DNA of 64,000 nt, taken from NCBI GenBank assembly GCA_965247475.1, contig OZ252016.1, forward strand, positions 1,922,001 to 1,986,000, given 5' to 3'. Each line of letters starts with the position of its first letter. Positions within the stretch are counted from its first letter, which is position 1. The notes beneath the pieces are model-generated. The model was given only the letters and a program-made list of their open reading frames with translations. It ran no database searches and was not told where the DNA came from. Positions 10,673 through 19,157 of the stretch are shown here, one piece after another. The translations under genes and the position numbers were made by a program. The stretch comes from G965247475 sp965247475 (GTDB lineage Bacteria; Chloroflexota; UBA11872).

Positions 10673-11497
10673 CTAGGTATGCCCGCCGCGGCGCCAGCGT
10701 CGCAGGCCGACCCAGAGATAGGCCAGAGCGAGGAGGCCTAGCGCCGTCAACACGGTAGCGCCGCCGGCAGACGCGTCGACGTAGAAAGCGATTGTCAATC
10801 CAGCGATGGCGCTTAGCACTCCGGCGACGATTGCCGTGGCCATGGCAGCTCGCAAGCCACGAGCAAGACGCAACCCAACCATCACCGGCACCACTAGCAT
10901 CGCGCCAACCAGGAGCACGCCTACAACCCGCATCGACAACGTGATGGTCGCGCCCGTCAGCACCGCCAAGGCAAGATTCAGCGGGCCGGTAGGTACTCCG
11001 TTCACCTTCGCCAGGTCGTCGTCAAAGGCGATCTGCGCCAGGTCGACGAAGAAAATGCCTACGAACAACAGTACCGCGACGGTGAGTCCCGCCAGCAGCC
11101 ACAAGTCCAGCGGGGAAACGCTGAGGATCGAACCGAACAGGAACGAGAAGAGGTCGACGTTGAAGCCGCCGGCGATGCCGATGACCACGACGGCGAAGGC
11201 GAGCGCGCCGTACAACACAACGGCCATGGCCACATCACCCGGCAGCCGGCCGCGCGAGCGGAGCTGCTCGACGACTATCGCGCCCAGCGATGCGGCCACC
11301 AGGGCCACCACCGCCGGGAACGTCTTCGTGGCGAGTCCGATGGCGACGCCCATCAGCGCCACGTGCGCGAGCGTCTCGGCGATGAGCGAGAACCTCCTCA
11401 GGACAATGAAGGTGCCGAGCGTGGGCGCCAAGACGCCCACCAGCGCACCGCCGGCGAGGGCTCGCAACATGAACTCGTACTGGAGGATCAAGGGCAT
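10673..11497 (-). CDS. znuB: Metal ABC transporter permease (ZnuB-type, ABC-3 family)
   Basis: This 274-residue inner-membrane permease has about eight hydrophobic helices and forms the pore of a zinc (or manganese) importer. It carries the ABC-3 family pattern: a cytoplasmic loop near FIVLRRFSLIAETLAHVALMG, where the coupling helix contacts the ATPase, and DDDLAKVNGVPTGPLN later. It is the last gene of the cluster regulator-binding protein-ATPase-permease; the ATPase gene ends only 2 bases upstream. With a Fur-family regulator leading the operon, zinc uptake is the most likely role. A manganese role cannot be excluded from the permease alone. Confidence 0.93.
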   Translation of the reverse strand: MPLILQYEFMLRALAGGALVGVLAPTLGTFIVLRRFSLIAETLAHVALMGVAIGLATKTFPAVVALVAASLGAIVVEQLRSRGRLPGDVAMAVVLYGALAFAVVVIGIAGGFNVDLFSFLFGSILSVSPLDLWLLAGLTVAVLLFVGIFFVDLAQIAFDDDLAKVNGVPTGPLNLALAVLTGATITLSMRVVGVLLVGAMLVVPVMVGLRLARGLRAAMATAIVAGVLSAIAGLTIAFYVDASAGGATVLTALGLLALAYLWVGLRRWRRGGHT

Positions 11498-11499
11498 CG

Positions 11500-12285
11500 C
11501 TAGCGGTGTTCGTGGAGCGCGTCGTGGACCAGCACGTCAACGGGCACGCCATAGAGGATGGAGATCTCTTCGCGAGTGAGCTCATGGGGCGGGCCGTGAC
11601 GGACCAGGGTGCGGTTCATGCAAGCGATGGTGCTGGCCTCGCGCAGCATGGCGCCGATGTCGTGCGACACGAGCACGACCGTCATGCCCCGGTCGCGGTT
11701 AAGGTCACGGAGCACGGCGTACAAGTGCTCTTCGCCGGAGACGTCCACGCCGGCCGCGGGTTCGTCTAGCACGAGCAACTCAGGCTCGCGCACGAGCGCG
11801 CGGGCCAGCAGCACCCGCTGCTGCTGGCCGACCGAGAGCTCGGACAGGCGCTGGCGAATGCTATCGGCCATGCCCACCGCTTCGAGGGCCTCCACGACAT
11901 CCGCCCGCTCGGACCGGCGGAACAGCGCCAGCGGAGATATGCCGCGGTATGCGCCATGGGCAACCGTCTCGGCCACGGTGACGGGGAAGTCGCGCCACAC
12001 GCCGGCGACCACCTGCGGCATGTACCCGACGCGGCCCCAGTCGCCGAAGTCCTCCGCGTTGCGCCCGAAGATCCGCACGGCGCCCGAGATCGGGCGCAGC
12101 AGGCCGAGGGCCAGCCGAATCAGCGTGCTCTTCCCACTGCCGTTCGGGCCTAGCACGGCCGCGAGCTCCCCTTCGTGGATGCTCAGCGAAACGTCCTCCA
12201 CGACCACGGCGGCACCGTAGGCAAAGGTCGCGTGATCCCACTCGATCACAGGGCGCTGTTGTGACGGGGATGAGGTCACGAGCAC
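11500..12285 (-). CDS. znuC: Metal ABC transporter ATP-binding protein (ZnuC-type)
   Basis: This 261-residue ATPase energises zinc import. It shows Walker A GPNGSGKST, signature LSVGQQQRV, Walker B LLVLDEPAAG and switch His in VLVSHDIG. The length is normal for ZnuC/MntB-type subunits, with a short C-terminal tail. Its start overlaps the end of the binding-protein gene by 10 bases and its stop lies 2 bases before the permease gene, so the three are translationally coupled. It is cytoplasmic and associates with the ZnuB-type permease. The metal is inferred from the regulator and the His-rich loop of the binding protein. Confidence 0.95.
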   Translation of the reverse strand: MLVTSSPSQQRPVIEWDHATFAYGAAVVVEDVSLSIHEGELAAVLGPNGSGKSTLIRLALGLLRPISGAVRIFGRNAEDFGDWGRVGYMPQVVAGVWRDFPVTVAETVAHGAYRGISPLALFRRSERADVVEALEAVGMADSIRQRLSELSVGQQQRVLLARALVREPELLVLDEPAAGVDVSGEEHLYAVLRDLNRDRGMTVVLVSHDIGAMLREASTIACMNRTLVRHGPPHELTREEISILYGVPVDVLVHDALHEHR

Positions 12286-13214
12286 TCCAGGGCAAGCCTG
12301 AGGCTGGCGAGATTGTCACGCATGAGTCCAAAGTAGCCGCCGTGCATGTCGAGTTCGTCCTCCGTCACGCTCCCGACGGCGTGGATGGCTGTCAGCTCAA
12401 TACCCGTCTCGCGGGCAATCGTCTGGGCCAGGCGGTCGCTGAGCACCGGCTCGACCAACACGTACCCCAGACCCAGCTCCGCCACTTGGTCGGCGATCTC
12501 CGCCAGCCGCCGCGGCGAAGGCCCCGCCTCGACTGACAGTCCGGCGACGGGGACCTGCTCGGCGCCGTAGCGACCGGCCAGGTAGCCGTACGCGGCGTGC
12601 GAGGTCACGAAGTGTTCGTGCCGGCAGTCGCTGAGGCCCTCCACGAACTCCCCGTCCAACGCGTTCAACTCGGCAATCAGCGCATCGGCACCCTGCGCGT
12701 AGGCGTCAGCGCTTGCGGCATCCGCCGCGGCGAAGGCGTCACGGATGCGCTCGACCTGACGGACGGCAAGGGTCGGGTCAAGCCACATATGGGGGTCGAC
12801 GCTTTCGCGGTCGTCGTCGTCTTCGTCGCCGTGCCCGTGGACTATCCCCTCCCAGGCCAGCGCTGGATCCGCCGCTTCCACGACGATCCCTTGAGCGCCC
12901 TCATCCAGAGCGTCGATCGTCCGCTGCAGCCACGGCTCCAGCCCCAGGCCGTTCATCACGATCACGTCCGCATTGCTGATGGCCAGCAGGTCGGACGCCG
13001 TGGGATCGAACCCATGGGCCTCAGCGCCGGGCTCGACCAGCACCTTGACATCCAGCAGGTCGCCGCCGACGCGCTCGGCGAAGTAGCCCAGCGGGTAGAC
13101 GGTTGCCACCACCGCGAGGCGATCCTTGCTGCCTTCCCTGGCTTCGCAGGCGGCAGCCAGGGCAAGTACAAGGACAAGCAGGAGTGGTGTGACATCTTTG
13201 AGACTCAATCTCAC
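12276..13214 (-). CDS. znuA: Zinc-binding ABC transporter solute-binding lipoprotein (ZnuA-type)
   Basis: This 312-residue cluster-9 binding protein captures the metal outside the membrane. The start is GTG 13214, overlapping the regulator's stop in TAGTG. A lipoprotein signal ends in ALAAAC. Metal-ligand positions are visible: His in GAEAHGFDP, His in DPHMWLDP, His in TSHAAYGYLA, and an acidic ligand in the C-terminal lobe near VEPVLSDRLA. Before the second His lies a His/Asp loop, HGHGDEDDDD, typical of zinc rather than manganese binding proteins. The upstream neighbour is a Fur-family regulator and the downstream ones are the ATPase and permease. The zinc assignment is strong by context. 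Confidence 0.94.
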   Translation of the reverse strand: MRLSLKDVTPLLLVLVLALAAACEAREGSKDRLAVVATVYPLGYFAERVGGDLLDVKVLVEPGAEAHGFDPTASDLLAISNADVIVMNGLGLEPWLQRTIDALDEGAQGIVVEAADPALAWEGIVHGHGDEDDDDRESVDPHMWLDPTLAVRQVERIRDAFAAADAASADAYAQGADALIAELNALDGEFVEGLSDCRHEHFVTSHAAYGYLAGRYGAEQVPVAGLSVEAGPSPRRLAEIADQVAELGLGYVLVEPVLSDRLAQTIARETGIELTAIHAVGSVTEDELDMHGGYFGLMRDNLASLRLALECS

Positions 13215-13684
13215 TATGTTTCCATCGTCGCCACGGTGGCTTGCCTATCACCGCTAGGGCTTGCGTGCCCGAGACAGTCCGTGCAGGTCACGTACAGCTC
13301 GACACGGTGCTCGAGAACCCTCCCGTCGACCGCGTTGGCCACCTCACGAAGCACCCTCTCCAGCGCTGGCTTGCGGAACTCTCCGACCGTCCCGCATGAG
13401 GTGCAGATCACGTGGTGGTGGTGCTGAGCGTCGTCAAAGGAATAGCGAGACGCTCCATCGGGCAGGCTGGTCTTGCAGAGGATGCCCGCCTCCGACAGCA
13501 ACTTGAGGGTTCGATAGACGGTGGCGCGCCCGACGCCTGGAAGATCGTCGTTGATCGACTCGGCGCTGAACGCCCCGTCTTTGCTTGCGACCAGGCGAGC
13601 TACCTTGCGCCTCGGGCCGGTGAGGCGGTAGCCAAGGCCCTCGAGCGTGGCGTCGACACGGAGCCTATCGGCGAGGCTTGCCAT
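13214..13684 (-). CDS. zur: Fur-family transcriptional regulator, probably Zur
   Basis: The chosen start is ATG 13684 (156 residues, normal for Fur proteins). The frame continues to 13783, but that would place an AT-rich operator-like region inside the gene. The winged-helix DNA-recognition segment is GVGRATVYRTLKLLSEAGIL. Metal sites are DDAQHHHHVICTSCG, with the second CxxC in VTCTDCLGH, as in structural zinc sites of Fur/Zur. It heads an operon with the zinc uptake genes and overlaps the first by one base. It therefore likely represses them when zinc is plentiful. PerR or Fur specificity cannot be excluded by sequence alone. Confidence 0.92.
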   Translation of the reverse strand: MASLADRLRVDATLEGLGYRLTGPRRKVARLVASKDGAFSAESINDDLPGVGRATVYRTLKLLSEAGILCKTSLPDGASRYSFDDAQHHHHVICTSCGTVGEFRKPALERVLREVANAVDGRVLEHRVELYVTCTDCLGHASPSGDRQATVATMET

Positions 13685-13731
13685 TTGTTGAGATAAGGTA
13701 TCAGTATGACGCAAATATCTTATTATCAATT
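13685..13731 (-). promoter_or_regulatory. AT-rich promoter/operator region before the zinc operon
   Basis: A strikingly AT-rich island in GC-rich DNA sits directly before the regulator gene. It contains the palindrome GATAAGGTATC (13692-13702) and, further up, TTGATAATAAGATATTT on the minus strand (13114-offset from the palindrome by about 12 bases, ending near 13130 of this segment's 13.1 kb line, i.e. 13714-13731). GATA/TATC dyads with A/T cores resemble Fur-type boxes, so autoregulation by the Zur-like protein is likely. Confidence 0.6.
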
Positions 13732-14031
13732 GGCACACCGTGTCCAGACCCAGCGCCTCAACGGCCGCGGCCATTTCGATCACCCCGGGGCGCCGCTACC
13801 GGAGGAACTGGCGCCTAGTCGCCGCCGCGCGCCGGCCGGCGCGATAGCCGCATAGGGTTGTGCGGCAACGCCCGACGGCAACCGACATGGACCGACCTAG
13901 ACGCGACAGCGCCGGCGAGTCATTGGCACGGCCGCACCGCGTCGGACAACACACGACGGCAAACACGGGCAACCGGCTTTCGGCGGGCCTCGGTCTATTC
14001 CGCCGGCAGTCGCCGATCAAGTTTGGACGGA
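13732..14031. other. Intergenic region before tRNA-Arg
   Basis: About 300 bases between the zinc-operon promoter and the tRNA gene. No gene, repeat or other structure was recognised. Confidence 0.5.
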
Positions 14032-14108
14032 TGGCACGCCCGGAGGGATTCGAACCCCCGACCCCTGGTTCCGAAGACCAGTGCTCTAATCCGCTGAGCT
14101 ACGGGCGC
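14032..14108 (-). tRNA. tRNA-Arg (anticodon TCG)
   Basis: Read on the minus strand, the 5' acceptor arm GCGCCCG pairs with CGGGCGT with one G-T pair. The anticodon stem CTGGT/ACCAG encloses CTTCGGA, giving anticodon TCG (14072-14074 on the plus strand). The T loop GGTTCGAATCC is standard. CCA is encoded at the 3' end (14032-14034). It lies inside the segment bounded by the large inverted repeat. Confidence 0.97.
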
Positions 14109-14502
14109 GTGCGGGGTCCCGCGATTCTATCGGAGCCCGCGGCCGCTGGAAGCGGCCGCTGTGCCTGGCGGGTCGGCCGAGCCGATTCGTCGGGCTACAG
14201 CGTGTTGAGGATCTCCGCGGCTCGATCCGCGTCGCCAGCCGGCACGATGCTCCGATTGGGATGCGCCGCCGCCCATGAATCCGGGGGCGAGATCGGACCC
14301 GCGCCGCCCCGACGGCCCTCGCGTCGAACGTTGCTGCGCCGGCGGGAACGAATCTCGCCGGGCTCTCACGGGCGCTCGACGAGTCCGGATTCGCCACGCC
14401 GGCTGGCTTCGGTGCAGCATGGTCCGCGTTCAGGACGAGGCCGCGACGAGAGCCGGCGCCCGCGCACGAGGGCGCAGCCGCGGCCGAACTCGGGATCGGG
14501 AC
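14109..14502. other. Intergenic region, no supported gene
   Basis: About 390 bases between the tRNA and the phosphatase gene. A reading frame continuous with the phosphatase extends leftward to 14275 but shows no conserved features. Confidence 0.45.
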
Positions 14503-14973
14503 ATGAGCATCGACTACCGGTGGGTGATTCGGGGCGTGCTGGCCGGCGGCGAGCATCCAGGGCGGAGCGTCCCCGAGGCGGTGGGGTTGGCCAACCTGCG
14601 GCGCAACGGCGTGCGCGCGGTGCTGACGCTGACCGAGGAGCCGTTGGATGAGGCGGCGGTCGAGGCGGCCGACATGAACACGCGCCACATACCGGTGGCG
14701 GACTTCGGGACGCCATCCCTTGCGCAGCTGAGCGAGGGCGTCGCGTACATCCGCGAGCGCGCGGCCGACGACGAGCCTGTATATGTCCACTGCTGGGCGG
14801 GGATCGGCCGTGCCGGCACGTTCCTGGCGGCGTATCTGGCGTCGACCGGGATCGACGTGGAGGAGGCGGTAACGTGGGTCCGGGCGCTGCGGCCGGGAGC
14901 GGTGGAGACCGCCGAGCAACTCGATCAGCTACGGCGGTTCGCGGCAGCCGCCCGGCCAGGACCCGCCGACTGA
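14503..14973 (+). CDS. Dual-specificity/tyrosine-type protein phosphatase
   Basis: This 156-residue cysteine phosphatase removes phosphate from proteins or small phospho-compounds. The signature HCWAGIGRAGT contains the CX5R active site. The general-acid Asp candidate is in HIPVADFGTP, at the usual spacing upstream. ATG 14503 is taken as the start because family members begin just before a YRWVIRGVLAGG-type opening; a GGGATCGGG stretch precedes it. The open frame upstream is Arg/Gly-rich and not conserved. It is cytoplasmic. It lies inside the 4.8-kb segment between the two inverted binding-protein genes. The physiological substrate is unknown. Confidence 0.9.
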   Translation: MSIDYRWVIRGVLAGGEHPGRSVPEAVGLANLRRNGVRAVLTLTEEPLDEAAVEAADMNTRHIPVADFGTPSLAQLSEGVAYIRERAADDEPVYVHCWAGIGRAGTFLAAYLASTGIDVEEAVTWVRALRPGAVETAEQLDQLRRFAAAARPGPAD

Positions 14974-15088
14974 TCTGACCACACCCTCGCGACGTGTGAG
15001 GGGCGGTTCGTTCGATGGACTCGGGGCGCACGGGAATGGAGTGGCTCTCTGCGCTCACGGCCCGGCTGTTCGCTCCAGGTGGGAAAAG

Positions 15089-15126
15089 CCTCGAGGCCCG
15101 GGCCTTTGGGGGCCCGGGCCTCGAGG
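15089..15126 (-). terminator. Rho-independent terminator after binding-protein copy B
   Basis: A 16-bp perfect stem starting CCTCGAGGCCCGGGCC (15089-15104 with 15111-15126) encloses a 6-base loop. On the minus strand it is followed by CTTTTCCC. It is the counterpart of the hairpin after copy A. Confidence 0.85.
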
Positions 15127-16496
15127 TCTCGAATCGACGAACTAGCTACTAGTTGTAGTAGTTGGCCTTGGTGACCGGCTTCGGCCAGTCGGCCTTGTCC
15201 ATGACCGCGTTGGCGTCGCTCTGGGTGTTCTCAATCGCCTCCGCCGAACCCATCTCGCCGTTCAGCAGGAGGTCATTGATGTACTTCCAGTAGCCGGCGT
15301 CCCGCCAGGCCTGCCACTCGGAGTGGTAGCCCTGGGAGTGGTTGGCGGCCAGGTTCAGCGACGCTCCCCAGTTCTCCATACCCTGAGGCGGCGCCGCCAG
15401 CGTGCCTGGCGCATCGTAGGCGCCGCGGTGCGTCGGGAAGTTGCCGCGGTCGATCCCGATGCGCTCCGACACCGGCTCGCTGGCCGCGAAGAACAGCCAG
15501 CGCGCGGCCTCTTCGGTGATGCCCGAGCGGTCGGCCGAGTTCATCACGTAGTGCGACTGGTCCTCGTGCAGGGTGGCCGCTTCCCCGGTGCCCGGGTGCT
15601 TGGGCGGGAGGCCCAGCGACCACTCGAAGCGGCGACCGATCTGCGCCACCGCGCCGGCCGGCCCGTAGTACATGCTGCCGTGGTGAATGGCGGCCTTGCC
15701 CGCGACGAACGGGTTGCCGAACTCACCGCGGACTTCCGACGCGACCGACGGCGAGACGTTGACGCCGTCGACGTTGGTCAGCTGGTCCAGCCATTCGAAC
15801 GTCTGCACGAAGCCGTCGTGGTCGAACAGGCTGGTCGAGAAGTCGGCGTCGTACCAGAACGGGGCGCCCGCGCTGAAGGCCGTGCCGGCCCAGCTGGTGA
15901 CCCAGTCGGGACTCTCCATCATGCCGTAGATGCCGGCGCTGGAGTCGGTGAGCTGCTTGAGCATCTCGTTGGCGTCGTCCCAGTCCCAATTCGCGCCCGG
16001 GAAGTCGACGCCGGAGGCGCCGAGCAGGTCGAGGTTGAACGACCAGCCGGGAGCGTGGATCTGATACGGGAACCCGAGCTGCTGGTCGCCCCAGTAGTAG
16101 AGCGAGCCCTCGTACGGTTGGTGGGCCGGATGCCCTTCGGGGACCACGACGTAGTCGTCCATGTCGATCCCGTCTTTGGCCACAACCTCGGAGATGTCGC
16201 TGAACCCGCCGTCGCGAACCAGGATCTGGAAGATCCGGCCGTCGATCAGCGCCGTGACCGGGCCCGTGCCCGCGGCGATGTCGATGGCCATGGTGGTCAG
16301 GTCCTGCGCCGGCTCCACCTTGATGGTGACGTTCTCCTGCGCGTCACGGAAGGACGCCAGCGCCCAGGCCATGGCCTTGCCGCGCGGCCCGGCCGCGTGG
16401 TCGGTGGAGAACGTGACCTCGACCGGCCCCATCTGCTCCGTCATGGCGGGGGCGGCCTCGGCCGGCACCTCGACCATGACTTCCTTGGTCACGATC
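15126..16496 (-). repeat. Inverted repeat arm, copy B (1371 bp)
   Basis: Reverse-complement partner of 8956-10326. The two arms enclose about 4.8 kb. Similarity stops abruptly inside the N-terminal spacer codons of both genes. Confidence 0.93.
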
Positions 16497-16636
16497 TTCT
16501 CGACCACGACTTCCTGGGTCACGATCTTCTCGACGATTTGCGTCTCGCCGCAGGCGGCGAGAATCGCCGCGCCGGATGCACCCAAGACACCGACGCTGGC
16601 CGCCCGTAGAACGTGGCGGCGTGTGAGCTGAGCCAT
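15149..16636 (-). CDS. Tat-exported ABC sugar-type substrate-binding lipoprotein, copy B
   Basis: The 495-residue paralog of the protein at 8741-10303 starts at ATG 16636 behind AGGAGGA (an upstream frame to 16720 has no ribosome site). The signal is LTRRHVLRAAS with lipobox LAAC. Its spacer is shorter than in copy A, with two IVTxEV units. From the IVTKEVMVEVPAEA segment onward it matches copy A residue for residue, apart from VTIK in place of INIK. The N-terminal third of the spacer and the signal differ clearly. This pattern points to recent gene conversion or a partial duplication. No transport partners are adjacent. Confidence 0.92.
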   Translation of the reverse strand: MAQLTRRHVLRAASVGVLGASGAAILAACGETQIVEKIVTQEVVVEKIVTKEVMVEVPAEAAPAMTEQMGPVEVTFSTDHAAGPRGKAMAWALASFRDAQENVTIKVEPAQDLTTMAIDIAAGTGPVTALIDGRIFQILVRDGGFSDISEVVAKDGIDMDDYVVVPEGHPAHQPYEGSLYYWGDQQLGFPYQIHAPGWSFNLDLLGASGVDFPGANWDWDDANEMLKQLTDSSAGIYGMMESPDWVTSWAGTAFSAGAPFWYDADFSTSLFDHDGFVQTFEWLDQLTNVDGVNVSPSVASEVRGEFGNPFVAGKAAIHHGSMYYGPAGAVAQIGRRFEWSLGLPPKHPGTGEAATLHEDQSHYVMNSADRSGITEEAARWLFFAASEPVSERIGIDRGNFPTHRGAYDAPGTLAAPPQGMENWGASLNLAANHSQGYHSEWQAWRDAGYWKYINDLLLNGEMGSAEAIENTQSDANAVMDKADWPKPVTKANYYN

Positions 16637-17125
16637 AGAATCCTCCTCGTCCCTGGGCCAAGTCTCCTGGCCCGTGGACGGCCGGTTGCTGCACGCAGGC
16701 GCGCGCGCAAGGTTCGGCACGACCGAGGTATATCGGTCGTTGACGGTGATTCTTACTGCCGCTCCGGTGGGGCGTCAAGCGCACGGACGGCTCTCGCCCG
16801 AGCCAACGAACACGCAGACCGCCGTGGTGGGACGGCGACGGCGCACGACCATCACCGATCCAGCGTCTGCAGCCGCACCCGATTTGGTCCAGCGCCGCTC
16901 TGCGGCGGATCGGCCCCATCAGCTCTGGGTCGCGGACCTGAGGTCGCTCCTCGCTGCAGCAGGCGGCAGCTCAAGGCTTGCCTGCTGCGACTCCCCCCTC
17001 ACCGGTGTCCAGACCGGACACATGGTGAACAAGTGGTCGGAGACATGGGCACCACCTCGGGCACCGGCCCCGAGCGGATGACTGACAGTGGCGGATGTGT
17101 CGCGTCTACTCCGGAAGAGGGCAAG
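16637..17125. other. Intergenic region upstream of binding-protein copy B
   Basis: About 490 bases between the divergent-facing start of copy B and the end of the peptidase gene. Small frames on both strands have no recognisable features. A promoter for copy B should lie in the right part of 16640-16780. Confidence 0.45.
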
Positions 17126-18862
17126 CTAGCCTGCGGGACCGTCGGGCGGAGGGACACCGGTCTCCGACCCGCCATCGTCCTCGGGCGGCGGGGTCGGCGC
17201 GCCGCCGGTCGGGGCGGGTGGGGCTGGCGGGACGATCTGGCTCGTCGTTGACCCCGCATGTGCGCGACGGATGGCCGTGCCGTCCGGCCCAACGTAGACG
17301 GTCCAGTCGAATTCCTCGGAAAAGGAGCGGCCGGTCCAGGCAGCGGGATCCACGGCAACGCCGCCGATCAACACCTCCCAGTGGAGATGCGGGCCGGTAG
17401 ATCGACCGGTGGAGCCGACGGTTCCCAGGCGCTGACCCGAGGCGATCTCGGCGGCGGTCGCGACACCGATCTCATCGAGGTGGTAGTAGGCGGTGAAGAC
17501 GCCGAAGCCGTGATCGATGATCACCACGTTGCCGCGCACGGTGAGTGATCCGGCCCACGCGATCACGCCGTCGGCGGGCGCCAGCACGGGCGTACCGAGC
17601 GGCGCCGCCAGGTCGGCGCCCTGGTGCACCGTTGCGACCATGCCAGGCTCCAGCGTGCGGCGCTCGCCGTAGGCGGAGGTCGAGCGCCCACCGGCGGGTT
17701 GGACGAACCGCCCGCTCCAGCGTGGCGGTCCGCTGACCTGCGACACGATGGAGGTGTAGAACTCGCGCTCCTGGGCGACGAGCTCTGGGTCGAGCAGGTC
17801 TTGCAGGTCCTCCGGCAGCTCAAAGGTGGCCGAGGGAAACTCACCGGCCGCAACGTCGATTGGCAGGTCGGCGGCGCTATCTCCGATGGCGGCGCGCAGG
17901 CCGCGGGGGCCGATCTGGACGGTCGCGCCGAGGCCGTCGAGCGCGCGCCAGGCGCCGCCCGCGCACACCAGCGGCAGCACGCGCCCGTCCAGCGACAGCG
18001 CCACGCCGGAATGCCCCGTTGCGACCTCGAGCACCAGCGTCTCGCCCTGGGCGGGACGGTTCGGTTCGACTCGAACCACGCCGGTCACGTCGGCCGGCGG
18101 CCGCGGCGCGATGGGTGCGAGCACCTCGGCGGGGAACAGCCCGGCCTCGCGGGCCAGATCGCCGGAGTTCCCGAAGATCACCTCGCCGGCCGCGGCCCAG
18201 GGCACATCGCTGGTCCACTGCTGAAGGACGGCGCGCTGGGCGCGCAGCACGCGCACCGCACCGTAATCGTGATAGGCGATCGGCAGCCCCAGACGATCGA
18301 GCCATTTGGGCGTGGCCAGGAACTCGGCGCGGATGTCGGCGTTCGCGTCGAGGATCGCCAGATGGCTGGCCACGACGCGGTCCCACGGCGCACCGTCGTC
18401 GGCCGGCAGCGCCTGGTGAAACGGGACCTGGCGAACGGAGTCGAGCCACGGATCGAACCCCGCCTGGTGCAGCAGGTCCAGCGTGTTGGCAAAGTTCACG
18501 TCCTGCTTCGAGGGGTCCCACTGCAGCACGGTCTTTTGGAACGCCTGCACAACGAAACCGCGCGAGACGAAGCGCTCGGAGATCGGATAGCCAAGCACGG
18601 GGACGCCGCCGATGCGCTGGAACGCGGTCCAGAAGGCGGCCTGGGCGTCGTCGGTGACGTGAAAGCCGAGATCGGGCGTGCCCGCGGCCTGGGAGAAGAA
18701 GTGCCCGCCGGGCACGGTGAAATCATCGCCGCAGATGGGCGGCGGCGGGATGGGCGCCGGGTCCTGCGCGGCCGCCAGACTCGGTGGAGCGACCATCACC
18801 ACAGCGAGCAGCGGTGCGACAAGGAAGCGTCGACGGCCGGTCGCGATACCCGCACATCTCAC
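17126..18862 (-). CDS. Secreted M23-family metallopeptidase
   Basis: This 578-residue exported protein (GTG start) has a signal peptide ending near SLAAAQ. Its C-terminal LytM/M23 domain (about residues 390-510) cleaves peptidoglycan cross-links. Zinc ligands are His and Asp in TVHQGADLAAP and His in GPHLHWE. The N-terminal part has GHFFSQAAGTPDLGFHV, VPVLGYPISERFV and a WDPSK segment, a repeat-like module seen in Chloroflexota wall hydrolases. The middle holds Ig-like beta strands. The tail is rich in Pro, Gly and acidic residues. Both ligand motifs are intact, so an active enzyme is likely. It is divergently placed from the glycosidase gene. Confidence 0.92.
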   Translation of the reverse strand: MRCAGIATGRRRFLVAPLLAVVMVAPPSLAAAQDPAPIPPPPICGDDFTVPGGHFFSQAAGTPDLGFHVTDDAQAAFWTAFQRIGGVPVLGYPISERFVSRGFVVQAFQKTVLQWDPSKQDVNFANTLDLLHQAGFDPWLDSVRQVPFHQALPADDGAPWDRVVASHLAILDANADIRAEFLATPKWLDRLGLPIAYHDYGAVRVLRAQRAVLQQWTSDVPWAAAGEVIFGNSGDLAREAGLFPAEVLAPIAPRPPADVTGVVRVEPNRPAQGETLVLEVATGHSGVALSLDGRVLPLVCAGGAWRALDGLGATVQIGPRGLRAAIGDSAADLPIDVAAGEFPSATFELPEDLQDLLDPELVAQEREFYTSIVSQVSGPPRWSGRFVQPAGGRSTSAYGERRTLEPGMVATVHQGADLAAPLGTPVLAPADGVIAWAGSLTVRGNVVIIDHGFGVFTAYYHLDEIGVATAAEIASGQRLGTVGSTGRSTGPHLHWEVLIGGVAVDPAAWTGRSFSEEFDWTVYVGPDGTAIRRAHAGSTTSQIVPPAPPAPTGGAPTPPPEDDGGSETGVPPPDGPAG

Positions 18863-19157
18863 AGGCAGTCAGCCTATCACCAGGGGCGTGAGGGATAGCC
18901 CGCGGACTGAAACGCGGCCCGGCCTGGCCCGTGACGGCGAAGGGCGTCGGTCGTGGCCGGGCACAGGCGTCAATGCCGGTCCGGTGGCCATGGGATTCCT
19001 CGCCGCGCTCGGAATGACCGCGGGGTGGCTCGGAAAACGGCAGGGGGCGGCTCTGGATGAGAAGCGTGCTGGCTCGGCACAGTACTCGCGTGAACGGGCC
19101 GCCGGTCGTGCGAAGATTGACCGGTCGCCCCGCGGTAGAGGCCACAGAACCGCCCAC
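18863..19157. other. Intergenic region with dispersed repeat A
   Basis: About 295 bases between divergent genes. It contains one repeat A copy at 18975-19019. An open frame runs through it into the glycosidase gene but is not conserved. Confidence 0.45.
18975..19019 (+). repeat. Dispersed repeat A
   Basis: GCCGGTCCGGTGGCCATGGG followed by ATTCCTCGCCGCGCTCGGAA. Related copies are at 22081, 35821, 45165, 50121 and 54095. Confidence 0.75.
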
